Origin: Panicum virgatum | Lineage: Eukaryota > Streptophyta > Magnoliopsida > Poales > Poaceae | Length of the DNA: 64,000 bases | Reading direction: 5' to 3' | Assembly (NCBI RefSeq): GCF_016808335.1 | Contig: NC_053150.1 | Span: 31,265,238-31,329,237 of the forward strand | Shown: piece after piece, positions 55,407 to 64,000 of the stretch | Layout: each line of letters begins with the position of its first letter | How positions within the stretch are numbered: position 1 is the stretch's first letter | Program-made: the position numbers and the translations under genes | The notes under the pieces: generated by a model | Told to the model about the DNA's origin: nothing | Seen by the model: only the letters and a program-made list of their open reading frames with translations | Database searches by the model: none

Positions 55407-56245
55407 GGCATGATCGTGTATCTTTATCTCTTGATCCTAAGGATAATGGGAAGAAAGTAATCAATGAGATAAAACAGTACAGAGATTCTAGGATGATATT
55501 TGCTATCGAGGCTGTGTACAGATTATATGCATTTAAGTTGTATTCTATGTCTCCACCTGTACTGCAGATGCAGGTGGACCTTGAGGGTATGCATATGGTT
55601 GCCTATAAGTCTACTGATAACCTGAATAATGTTGTGTAGTCTGAAAAATCACAGAGGTCCATGCTTACAGAGTATTTTAACGTGAGTAGATCAAATCCTA
55701 CAGCTCGCCAATATCTCTATAGAAAGTTTCCTGAGCACTTCACCTGGAACAAGTCAAAGAAGTTCTGGAAGCCTAGGAAGGTTAAAAGGATTCAGATTGG
55801 CAGGTTGGTCTATTCAAATCCTGCCGTAGGTGAGAGGTACTACCTTCGAATCAAGTTGAACCATGTTAGAGGTGCAACCTCGTATGAGAATCTGAGAACA
55901 TGGCAGGGTGCTATGTATGCGACATTTAGACAGGCATGTGAGGTTATGGGGCTTGTTGAATCAGACAAGTCACTTGATGACTGTCTCACAGAGTCGGCTC
56001 AATTTAGGATGCCTTGTTTGTTGCGGAGGCTTTTCGCCACTATAATGGTTTTTTGTGAGTGTACTAATATACAGCGTCTTTGGGACAACCATCTCAACGC
56101 TATGTCTGAGGATTTTCACCGTACATGTGACAACAGCTCGAGAATTGAACAGATGGTGCTTAGAGATATATCATATCATTTGACATCTATGGGTAAGGAT
56201 ATCAGGCACTACGGTTTGCCGGAGCTACACCTGACAGGTGAGTAA
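53014..56245 (+). pseudogene. Helitron Rep (HUH endonuclease) region, inactivated
   Basis: The Helitron-like N-terminal region starts at about 53014 (DFEYEYVVDADIGYRCSDS) and runs through FPGEGPAFCCRKGKV, then across an in-frame stop (53577-53579) to HYVRAFHGCYDPLAYPLL. YYCFKLQIREGQFNVFFHAG (54300-54360) and FSGSDRDVQSRFMDAMTLV (54638-54694) follow, then FVTMTCNPYWDEI. The HUH motif is QKRGLPYEHF (54904-54933): the first metal-binding His is Tyr (TAT at 54922-54924). The catalytic Tyr block, VKYLY...YKGHDR, is split by a (TA)n expansion at 55337-55402. The region continues to 56245 with LNHVRGATSYENLRTW. The protein cannot be made in one frame and its nuclease site is damaged. Confidence 0.88.
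55337..55402. repeat. (AT)33 microsatellite inside the Rep catalytic-tyrosine motif
   Basis: Thirty-three uninterrupted AT units replace the few alternating bases that normally encode the Tyr-Ile-Tyr part of the KYLYKYIYKG-type motif of Helitron Rep. The coding sequence on both sides (SIKSVKYLY before, YKGHDRVSL after) is preserved, and the repeat brings a TAA into frame at its end. Confidence 0.9.
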
Positions 56246-56351
56246 TCTCGAATGCTTCAGTTATACATACATACATAAATATGCTTTGAGTACCACTACC
56301 ATCTCTAATAATTTCAACTCATGCAAATTTTTGTCATATATTCATATTTTA

Positions 56352-57853
56352 CAGAGGAAGAGCGATCAAGGGATCATTATAGGGAACTTACTGAGGAGCA
56401 GAACCTTGGGTTTGGTGAGGATCATCTGAAGATTGTTGAGACACTTAATGCAGAACAAATGGTTGGTTATGAGGAAATTCTTGATCATGTTTTGAAGAAC
56501 AAAGGACAGGTGTTCTTTGTAGATGGTCCAGGAGGCACCGGTAAAACTTATCTAGAAAGCTTTGCTTGCTAAGGTGCGGTCTATGGATCTTATTGCTGTT
56601 GCTACTGCTACATCTGGTATAGCTGCTTCCATTATGCCGGGTGGGCGCACCGCACATTCTCGCTTCAAGATTCCAATAAAACTGAGTGGCAATAATATGT
56701 GTAGCTTTACAAAGCAGAGTGGCACAGCAGAGCTGCTTAGAAAGGCATCTCTAATAATATGGGATGAGGTTGCAATGACTAAGAGGCAAGCAGTTGAGGC
56801 TCTTGACAGGTCACTTAGGGATATAATGAGTTGTGATATGCCGTTTGGAGGGAGGTTATGTTGTTTGGTGGTGACTTCAGACAGGTTCTTCCTGTGGTGC
56901 CGCGTGGAACAAGAGCTCAGATTACTGATGCAACCTTACTGAGATCATACATATGGGAAAGTGTTCGGCGGATCAGGTTGACCCATAACATGCGAGCTCA
57001 GGCTGATACATGGTTTGAAGATTACTTATTGAGAATCGGTAACGGGACTGAGGAAGCATTTGAGGGTGACTACGTGTGGCTTCCTGATGACATTTTGATT
57101 CACAATCCTCTGGAGGATGATTCCATTTACATCCTTATTGATCAGGTGTTCCTGAATCTTGTTTCTAATTGCACTTCTGCCTCTTATATGTGCGAGTGTG
57201 CGATACTATCCACCAGGAATGAACATGTTGATGCTGTGAATGCACTTATGATTGATAGATTTCCAGGGAGCAGAAGATTTTCTATAGATTCGACTCTGTG
57301 GATGATGACTCACGTAATAATTATCCTCTTGATTTTCTCAACTTGATTACCCCTAATGGGCTGCCCCCTCATGAGTTGAAGGTTTAGAAGAATTGTCCTG
57401 TTATATTGCTTTATAATCTTGATCCTCATAATGGTCTTTGCAATGGAACTCGGCTGGTGGTACGGGGATTACAGAATAATTCGATTGATGCTGAGATTGT
57501 TAATGGGCAGCATGCAGGAAAGAGAGTGTTCATACCGAGGATACCAATGTCTCCTTCCAAAGACCTCACTCTTCCATTCAAGTTTAAGAGGAAGCAATTT
57601 CCCGTCAGGTTGAGTTTTGCGATGACAATTAACAAGGCGCAGGGTCAGACCATACCTAATGTAGGTATCTACCTCCCCGAGCCTGTCTTTTCACACAGAC
57701 AATTGTATGTGGGTCTTTTCACACGGACAATTGTATGTGGCTCTGTCAAGAGGTGTATCTCGTGAGAGTACGTGGGTTCTTGTAAAGAGAAACATGAACA
57801 TCGATCCTGCTGGAAAGAGTACGGAGAATATTGTATACAAAGATGTCTTGTAA
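56352..57853 (+). pseudogene. Helitron PIF1-type DNA helicase, broken
   Basis: Motif I (Walker A) GPGGTGKTYL lies at about 56527-56556. A one-base change then moves the frame. ATSGIAASIMPGGRTAHSRF is motif Ia, IIWDEVAM is Walker B at about 56755-56778, and LFGGDFRQVLPVVPRG is motif III, reached only after another frameshift near 56860. NMRAQ (motif IV), SFAMTINKAQGQT (motif V, about 57610-57650) and the LYV segment of motif VI follow. A 28-bp tandem duplication (57686-57713 and 57714-57741) breaks motif VI before the end, NIVYKDVL, and TAA at 57851-57853. The helicase normally unwinds the strand during rolling-circle transposition. Confidence 0.9.
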
Positions 57854-58361
57854 TCGTGAGGTATGTTTCTGCAGCAACTTTATATATCCGTAGGATATAG
57901 TAATTGCATTTATGTACTCATAGTCGTTTGCAGGCATGCTCTTCTAAGCATATATGTTGTTCCTGCAGGTAACACGCTTGGAGATTATGAGTGCATAACC
58001 TCCTGGATTATCTGAATGTTTTCAGCTGCTACAATGCACTATGATTGAATAAATATTTGGTGTACACGTGTAAACATACCTATTTTTAATCTTGATCTAT
58101 GACATGTCTATCATGAGATTATTCTTATATATATATTCTTGTTAGAATTTTGTTGAGTGTGAACAAGATTATATATATTGTGAAGTATTTTTAAGTTTCA
58201 TTATTCTAAAACTATATTTATGCCTCAGTTACAATTACTCTTATTGGTATTACTACTTATTATTTTGTACTCTATAATATAATAGCTACTGCATAATAAT
58301 ATATTTAAATATATTTATTTCTTTAACATGTGATATCTTTAAATATAATTTTTCTTTAAAT

Positions 58362-58391
58362 ACGTGCCACAGGCACGTGCACATCTACTAG
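58362..58391 (+). other. Helitron 3' terminal hairpin and CTAG end
   Basis: A 7-bp GC-rich palindrome with a 3-base loop lies 13 bases before CTAG, followed by T. Such a hairpin serves as the transposition terminator in Helitrons. The preceding 500 bases (57860-58361) are AT-rich and carry no gene. Confidence 0.9.
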
Positions 58392-58610
58392 TAAGGATAA
58401 AAAGTCAAACGAAATCGGATGAAGAAGCATTAGATTTGAAAATAGTTAATTTTGATGCTTCAGCACAGGCTTAGGTCATACATTGAGTTTGGTTCTGCGG
58501 TGATGACTAGACTTCTGACTTTCGCGTGGATCTTGGATTAAGATTTTGAGCTTTTTTAAAATAATTGTAGTGATGAAGCATCTCACTTGAGTACGTATGA
58601 CCTTCAGTAA
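58392..58610. other. Spacer between Helitron and Mutator-like element
   Basis: No feature recognised. Confidence 0.4.
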
Positions 58611-58964
58611 GAACGTAGCCCCTATTTTTTGCATTTTAGCTTTTTTAGTGAAAGATTTGCACATTTGGATCTTTTGAAAAACAAATTGCGTTTTTGGACC
58701 CTAGGGGTCGGCGCCATGACCTACGCCGCTGAGATAACACGTCTCGGCGTCATAAGTCATGGCGTCGAGCTTTACGACCCGATTTAGCATGGCAGCCGAT
58801 GTGGAGGTGATGTGGCACCACCTCGGTGCCACAAATCTTGGCATTGAGCTCGGCGCCAAGATCTGTGGCACCGAGTTCGGTGCCGTGGATCTCAATTGCT
58901 GTGTACCGAAAAAAATTTGGCTTACTAATTATATAAATAAAATCGCTCTCTAGAATTTAAACAA

Positions 58965-59032
58965 CTTGCCTTATAGCTCAAGTTGTAAAGTCTCTTAGTT
59001 TTCTCCTTGCAGACCCAGGTTCAAATCCTTGT
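58965..59032 (+). other. tRNA-like segment (A and B box)
   Basis: TAGCTCAAGTTGTA (58974-58987) resembles the tRNA A box and D arm, and GGTTCAAATCC (59018-59028) matches the B box and T arm. The spacing of about 31 bases between boxes suits a tRNA body. The acceptor stem does not pair well, so it is a tRNA relic or a tRNA-derived SINE head rather than a working tRNA. Confidence 0.45.
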
Positions 59033-59352
59033 TTTGCATTTTTATCTAGTTTTTGCTTTTTGTGCTTAATAATTCCTTTTGCAATGGGGCGGCTGGCCAG
59101 AGCACCCGCTGCTGGTACGAGCAGCCAACGCTGCACCCGCAGGCACACGGAGTTAACATCTAAAAATGATGCAAACAAACATGTTCCAACTAGGTCTCGA
59201 ACCCAGCTGGGGAGTGCACCCGCCCGGGTTCGAGCCCGGGCGCCTGCACGCTGGGGCGCGGCCCCTCTGTGGCGTGTTCCCAGGCCGCCTCTGGTGGCAC
59301 CGGCTGGCCTCTCTGTGGCGCACCGGCTGGCCCCTCTGTGGCCTTGCCTAGT

Positions 59353-59418
59353 GAAAAAAAAGGTCTCGAACCCAGCCCTACTAGCAAAGAGGAGAGTATG
59401 TTAACCAGCTGCGCTACA
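59353..59418 (-). other. tRNA-like segment with oligo(T) end
   Basis: On the minus strand TAGCGCAGCTGGTTAAC (59416-59400) resembles an A box and GGTTCGAGACC (59372-59362) is a consensus B box, followed directly by eight T (59361-59354), a possible Pol III terminator. An acceptor stem is not clear. It faces the similar segment at 58965-59032. A third isolated B-box-like GGTTCGAGCCC lies at 59226-59236. Confidence 0.5.
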
Positions 59419-59734
59419 AAGTTCACAAAGCTTAGAAATAATTTTTCTTGTATCTTTATGCCAAAATCAGTTGGGTACCATCTATGCCCTAAAATCCATG
59501 GATCTGAACACAGCGCCGAGATATTGTACATGTATGCGTCACATCACCACAACGTTTGATGAGATGAAAAGTAGTTCGGCGCCATGAATCATGGCACCGA
59601 GCAGTGTTAGTTTGGCGCCATGAGTCATGGCGCCGACTCCCAGGGCCCAAAAAATGCAATTCGTTTCTCAAAAGGTTCAAAGGTGGAAATCTTTCACTAA
59701 AAAGGTTAAAATGCAAAAAGTGCGGGAACGTAGC

Positions 59735-60040
59735 TCTGTTTCTTTTGATATATAGAATTTGTTTATTTAGATTCGAGTTCTCGACTCAGTATGAGTGTTT
59801 GTATTTTTCTGAATTTATAGCAGAATTTAACCCATTCTTTCAGCAATTATAAGCGATGTGCTTGTGAGGCACGTGTGGTGACTTCAACTCGATCTGCCGA
59901 CTTAGTCTCCAAGTGGCGTGTATCATTGGAGTAAATGCGCATGCGTACACGTGAGCATCTGTACTGTGTTAAAAAAATGCTCATCATATAATTGGTAGTT
60001 GTGCCAAAACTTCAGTTTCCAATCTGCCTAGCTCGGGTAA
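59735..60040. other. Upstream region of the oxidase gene
   Basis: No gene or repeat recognised. CACGTG-like words occur near 59870 (GGCACGTGTGG) and 59948 (TACACGTGAGC) and could be regulatory. Confidence 0.4.
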
Positions 60041-60050
60041 GAGTTTACTC

Positions 60051-60058
60051 TATTTAAG
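60051..60058 (+). promoter_or_regulatory. Possible TATA box of the oxidase gene
   Basis: TATTTAAG lies 53-60 bases before the first ATG at 60111. This is short for a plant leader and favours one of the downstream in-frame ATGs, or a short untranslated region. Confidence 0.4.
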
Positions 60059-60110
60059 ACATTTTCTCTGAGATTGAGCTCACCAGAGCAAAGCTTGGGA
60101 ACATTAGCTG

Positions 60111-63100
60111 ATGAGTGAAGAACAGAGGTTTACGATGGTTGTTCAGCAGGGAGCACGAACAATGCATATCGTCCTCCTCGTTCTTACCATACTCCGCCTC
60201 GCCAGCTCAAGCCCTCCGCCGGATCCGGTATGGTGCTCAAATGGCATGTCTGATTGCACCATCACCAACGCTCATGGCTCCTTCTCAGACCGCGGCATCT
60301 GCCGCGCGGCCAACGCCTCGTACCCACACACGGAGGAGGAGCTCCTTGCAGCTGTGGCGGATGCGGCTGCGGCCAAGCGGAAGGTGAAGGTCGCCACCAG
60401 GTACTCTCACAGCTTGACGCCGCTGGCCTGTCCGGGCGGCCGCGACGGCACGGTCATCAGCACCCGGTGGCTGAACCGGACGGTGCGGATCGATGCCGAG
60501 AAGCAGCTCTTGACCGTGGAGAGCGGTATGGTCCTGAGGGACCTGATCCGAGTCGCCGCCGCGGCGGGGCTCGCCCTGCCGAACTCGCCGTACTGGTCCG
60601 GCATCACCGTCGGCGGCCTCCTGGCAACAGGTGCGCACGGGAGCTCTCTGTGGGGCAAGGGCGGCGCCATGCACGAGTACGTGGTCGGGCTTAGGATCGT
60701 GACGCCGGCGCCAGCAAGCCAGGGTTTTGCCGTGGTTAGGGAGCTTGGAGCTGACCACCCGGATCTGGACGCGGCCAAGGTCTCCCTTGGTGTTCTTGGT
60801 GTCATATCTCAGGTACTCGGTCCTTTGCCTAAAAGTTTGTAGTTTATGATTTGGCCAATCAAAATATTTATCGTCACGCAAAGGATTTATTTTGGGCGCA
60901 CAAGAATACTAGCGAAATATTATAGTTTTTGTACATATATACATATCTGAATCTCTCGTTATGAATCTTAATAGTTTATCTCCCAATATCAATACCATAT
61001 ATATGCACATCATTCTGAAACCTAATCTGTCTAGTTTTTGCAAGACAGTCAAGCTGTCATGTTCCCTTGACTATTAGGATGACTAAAATATATGTCTATG
61101 GGCTATATCTTTCAATTTACCATTATAATTGATCTTAATCTGGAATGGATAATATTGATTCATTTTGTATAGAAGACATCATGATTATGGAACCTTATTG
61201 TTCGGAAAGGCTATACCATACTTGGGCAATTTGGAGAGTTCTCACACCCAAATTTTGTTTCTCCTCTTTACCTTCTTCTACCTCTCCGGCGAGAGTGCGA
61301 GACCATCCCACACCCGCTCGGGCAGTGGGGGTGGCAGTGCGAGGAAGGAGACTTGACGAATAAGACGAACAACCACCATTAGATTTTGATGCAATGGTCC
61401 AAAATTCGGGTATGGGAAAGGAAAAAAAATACCTAGGTGTGATATAGACAACCCTTGGATAGATTGCAAAAAGAAAACAAAAAGAAAAAAAAAGTGGAGA
61501 CCCTATAGTAGTCGTAAATTTAAGAAATCTTTGGTCTTGGTAGAATTTACAAAATGTACACTGGAAATGTTACACAAGTACCAAAAGATGACCCCTTATT
61601 GGTGGCACTTGTACAGTGCTACATGACAAAGGCCACCTGGAACATGAAAAATACTGTGTTGCCACTCATTCAATCACCGCACAAACCGACTTGGAACATT
61701 TACATCGAGGCTACGCGGCTAGCAACGCATTTTCCTTATTTTAGACCAAAGACCATTGGTCCTGCTTATATTGAAAGCAGAGCGAGTTATGCTGGGGACA
61801 CCATCTTACAATGTTTGGTTCAGCAAAAAGCAAGACACCTTCAGAACAACCTCAACCAACTAGAGAAAACGAAGGAAACATGACAGTGACCAAAGCCTCC
61901 TAGAGCTCAACTAGCTGAAGAAACAAGCAAGAGCCTACGCAAAGAAAGAAAGCGGCCAGCGAGCCTTTGTAAACTCAGATCGTCGAAACCGCGCCCTTCA
62001 CAGTCTTTGTAGTCCGAGGAGCATCTCCGCCTTTACCCTCTCTTGGATGATAGCTGGCACCAGTACCGAAGGAAGCCAAAAACTGTGAGCAATGTGAGTC
62101 GGATGCGAGACGACGATATTTGAAAAAACCAAGTCATTCCTAGTGCGCCAGAGCGCCCAGCTCACGCCTGCAAAAAACAAAGATTAAAAGGTGATTTTGT
62201 TTGGCCCCTGGCTTTTCCAGGATCTTGGTTTGGAAACTTTCCACACAAGTGGGAATCCCTCTCCACTCTAAACTATCCCGCACCCAGCACCAGACAAAAC
62301 ACAGCCACTGGGCATCTAAAGATGAGATGGGTAGTGTCTTCCTATTCCCTGCAGAGTTTGCATTGGATCTGCCCATCCCAATTCCTTATTTACAGCCTAA
62401 ATGCCGCCGATCGATGCTCGTACAATTTTTAACTAGGATTCGATCACCTGCTTGCTATTCATTATTTGCCCATCTTCTTGTGTGGCACGTGCAGGTCACT
62501 CTGGCGTTGCAGCCTCTGTTCAAACGGTCGGTCACGTTGGTGCCACGTGACGAATCGGACATGGTGGAGCAGGTCGCCCTGTGGGGCGGCCTCCACGAGT
62601 TCGGCGACATCGTATGGCTCCCGCAGGATCGCAAGGTCATCTACCGCGAGGACAACCGCGTCGACGTTTCGACCCCGGGCAACGGTCTTTTCGACTTCCA
62701 CTTCTTTTGTTGGTCGCTACCAGCACACCAGATCATCGCCATGGGAGTTGAAGGTGCAGTACCTTCGTTGCACACAGTAGCTACTACCTCCATTCCAAAA
62801 TATAACAACATTCTAATTTAATTAAGATCAAATATTTTCATCTTTGATCAATAAAATCTCTAATAAACATAACTCCCTTTTTTAAATAGAAAACATTACA
62901 TGCTCTGATAGTTGATTTCATTATGAATAAACTGTTATCACTTTTATGTTATCAATCTTTATAGTTTTACTAGGAAATTTTAAAAGGTTTAACTTTGTGA
63001 AAACATAGAAGTAGAGATATTCTGGGGCGGATGTAGTAGGTTTAATGGCACAAAGATTTGTAAGGACGAGAATATACAATGCACCGTGTGTATTACATAC

Positions 63101-63988
63101 TGACAGTAAGTTTGTTGTTGTAACATTGTGAGTACGTACGCCACTGCAGAGAGGCGCATGGAGGAGAACGGCACCGACGCCGCCCGGTGCTCGGCGGGGC
63201 GGCGTTCAGCCAAGTTCGAGGAGCAGGGGCACGGCGGCATCTTCACCAACGATGGCATCTCCTTCACGGGGTACCCAGTGGTGGGGTACCAGCACCGGAT
63301 GCAGGCGTGCAGCGCGTGCATCGACAGCCCCGAGGACGGGCTCGAGACGGCCTGCTTCTGGGACCCGCGCATCCGGGGCCCTTCCTTCTACAACTCAGCC
63401 TTCAGCGTCGCGCTCTCCAGGGCGCCGGCGTTCCTCGCAGACGTGCAGAGGCTCCGAGACCTCGACCCGACCGCGTTCTGCGTGCTGCACAGCTCCATAG
63501 GCGTGTCCATGCGCTACGTCAGGGCCTCCTCCGCCTTCCTCGGCAAGGCGGAGGACTCCATCGCCGTCGACGTCCTCTACTATCGGAGCCACACGCCCGG
63601 CTTGCCCCGGGCGCACGCTGACATCGTCGACGAGCTCGAGCAGATGGCGCTGCGCAAGTATGGAGCCTTGCCACATTGGGGCAAGAACCGCAACTTCGCC
63701 TTCGACGGTGCGATCGCCAAATACCCCAAGGCCAGCGAGTTCCTTAAGGTCAAGGACAGGTACGACCCGCACGGGATCTTCTCCAGCGAATGGAGCGACC
63801 GGTTGCTGGGCATCAAGGGCAGCCCCAGCATGGAGAAGGGTTGCGCCATTGAAGGTCTCTGCGTCTGCTCCGATGACTCGCATTGTGCGCCGGAGAAGGG
63901 CTACTTCTGCCGGCCGGGAAAGGTGTACACGGATGCCAGGGTTTGCAGGTTCGACGCCCCTGCCACGCGGATTAGTGATGAGCTATGA
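60111..63988 (+). CDS. L-gulonolactone oxidase-like FAD-linked oxidase
   Basis: The gene has three exons: 60111-60812, 62495-62753 and 63150-63988 (TGA). Intron 1 is 1682 bp in phase 0, intron 2 is 396 bp in phase 1, and both are GT-AG. It encodes 599 residues from the first ATG; in-frame ATGs at 60135 and 60162 also precede the secretory signal ([16 protein letters not shown]), so the true start may be 60162. The mature region has a Cys-rich N-terminus, an FAD-binding PCMH-type domain ([17 protein letters not shown], then [20 protein letters not shown]) and a C-terminal sugar-lactone oxidase domain ([27 protein letters not shown]), ending in a Cys-rich tail. Plant GULLO proteins are secreted or vacuolar dehydrogenases that oxidise L-gulono-1,4-lactone towards ascorbate. 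Frames and splice sites are intact, so the gene looks functional. Confidence 0.9.
61740..62400 (-). mobile_element. LINE (L1-type) 3' remnant in intron 1 of the oxidase gene
   Basis: On the minus strand a segment from about 62376 encodes [17 protein letters not shown] and, after a frameshift near 62165, [20 protein letters not shown], which is the zf-RVT region found after the reverse transcriptase in plant L1-type elements. A stop follows near 62000 and a 3' tail runs to about 61740. The RT and endonuclease are missing, as in typical 5'-truncated LINE copies. It lies antisense to the host gene and does not touch its splice sites. The rest of intron 1 (60813-61740) holds nothing I can name. 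Confidence 0.7.
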
Positions 63989-64000
63989 ACCAACCCATTG

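Larger units (their letters stand above)
50524..58391 (+). mobile_element. Helitron with Rep/helicase genes, decayed; 3' end defined
   Basis: The element encodes accessory exons, a Rep-type endonuclease and a PIF1-type helicase. Its 3' end is a textbook Helitron terminus: a perfect 7-bp stem ACGTGCC-ACA-GGCACGT at 58362-58378, then 13 bases ending in CTAG at 58391, followed by T. Helitrons insert between A and T without target duplication, so the 5' end cannot be set from flanks. I place its left limit provisionally at the proteasome fragment; the true start is between about 49741 and 51260. Many stops and a damaged HUH motif indicate that it is not autonomous now. Confidence 0.85.
58620..59725. 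mobile_element. Mutator-like element with exact 9-bp target duplication, carrying tRNA-like segments
   Basis: The direct repeat GAACGTAGC lies at 58611-58619 and 59726-59734. The ends are CCCTATTTTTTGCATTTTAG and, in inverse, CCGCACTTTTTGCATTTTAA, and similarity continues for more than 100 bases (TTTTTAGTGAAAGATTT, GTCGGCGCCATGA). Words of the type GGCGCCATGACTCATGGCGCC are repeated inside both arms. No transposase is present. The interior contains two tRNA-like segments in opposite orientation and an imperfect repeat of GGCCTCTCTGTGGC at 59265-59345. Confidence 0.9.

Noticed and set aside
60254..60694. Alternative-frame open stretches over exon 1 of the oxidase gene on both strands
   Set aside because: They are shadows of the GC-rich true frame, which has FAD-binding motifs and correct splice sites.
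61145..61883. Open stretches in intron 1 of the oxidase gene as possible extra exons
   Set aside because: The oxidase family domain runs directly from exon 1 to exon 2 with no missing part, and these stretches lack similarity to it.

Overview
This window is nuclear DNA from a grass, most likely a panicoid such as the sorghum, Miscanthus, Setaria or Panicum group. The basis is the set of repeats (Tat and Tekay Ty3/gypsy elements, CACTA elements with CACTACTACA ends, GAGACGAAT-type and GCTGTTCGGCTGG-type MITEs, Pack-type elements and a Rep/helicase Helitron), together with GC-rich exons and GT-AG introns. The species assignment is inference. I see nothing bacterial and no CRISPR array.

Only two genes look intact. 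One is a two-exon seed-maturation (SMP, LEA D-34 type) gene at 15028-15653 with ABRE-like G-boxes and a TATA box upstream. The other is a three-exon L-gulonolactone-oxidase-like FAD oxidase gene at 60111-63988, whose long first intron holds a LINE remnant. They have no evident relationship to each other. Everything else is mobile DNA, its debris, or pieces of host genes carried by it.

Layout: 1-1180 is the 3' end of a CACTA element with an Ulp1-type protease. 1923-13976 is a complete but heavily mutated Tat-lineage Ty3/gypsy element (ACCTA target duplication) with a spliced antisense gene. The SMP gene follows. 15955-20301 holds TIR elements, the last a Mutator-like element with a 9-bp target duplication. 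20611-23509 is a DNA transposon with a 10-bp target duplication, containing a Pack-MULE (exact 9-bp duplication) that carries an NDR1/HIN1-like gene. 24224-25020 is a hAT-like element. 25309-35236 is a Pack-type element holding a leucine-rich-repeat receptor kinase fragment and an oppositely oriented glycine-rich RNA-binding protein fragment. It was split by a Tekay/Del-type element (GGGGA target duplication) that itself contains a fragment of the Pol IV/Pol V largest subunit around its catalytic DFDGD motif. 38368-44494 is a CACTA element inside which sit a second CACTA (TSD CGC) and, inside that, a hAT (TSD AACATAAC). 44495-49740 is a degenerate Ty1/copia element with a small CACTA inserted in its RNase H region. 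50524-58391 is a decayed Helitron region with a proteasome alpha-7 fragment just upstream. 58620-59725 is a Mutator-like element carrying two inverted tRNA-like segments.

The strongest theme is layered capture of host gene pieces (RNA polymerase V/IV, receptor kinase, RNA-binding protein, NHL/LEA2 protein, proteasome subunit) by at least four different classes of mobile element. Exact target-site duplications allow the order of several insertions to be read. I did not find a clearly new biochemical system; the best candidates for novelty are the polymerase fragment inside the Tekay element, the antisense gene of the Tat element, and the tRNA-bearing Mutator-like element.
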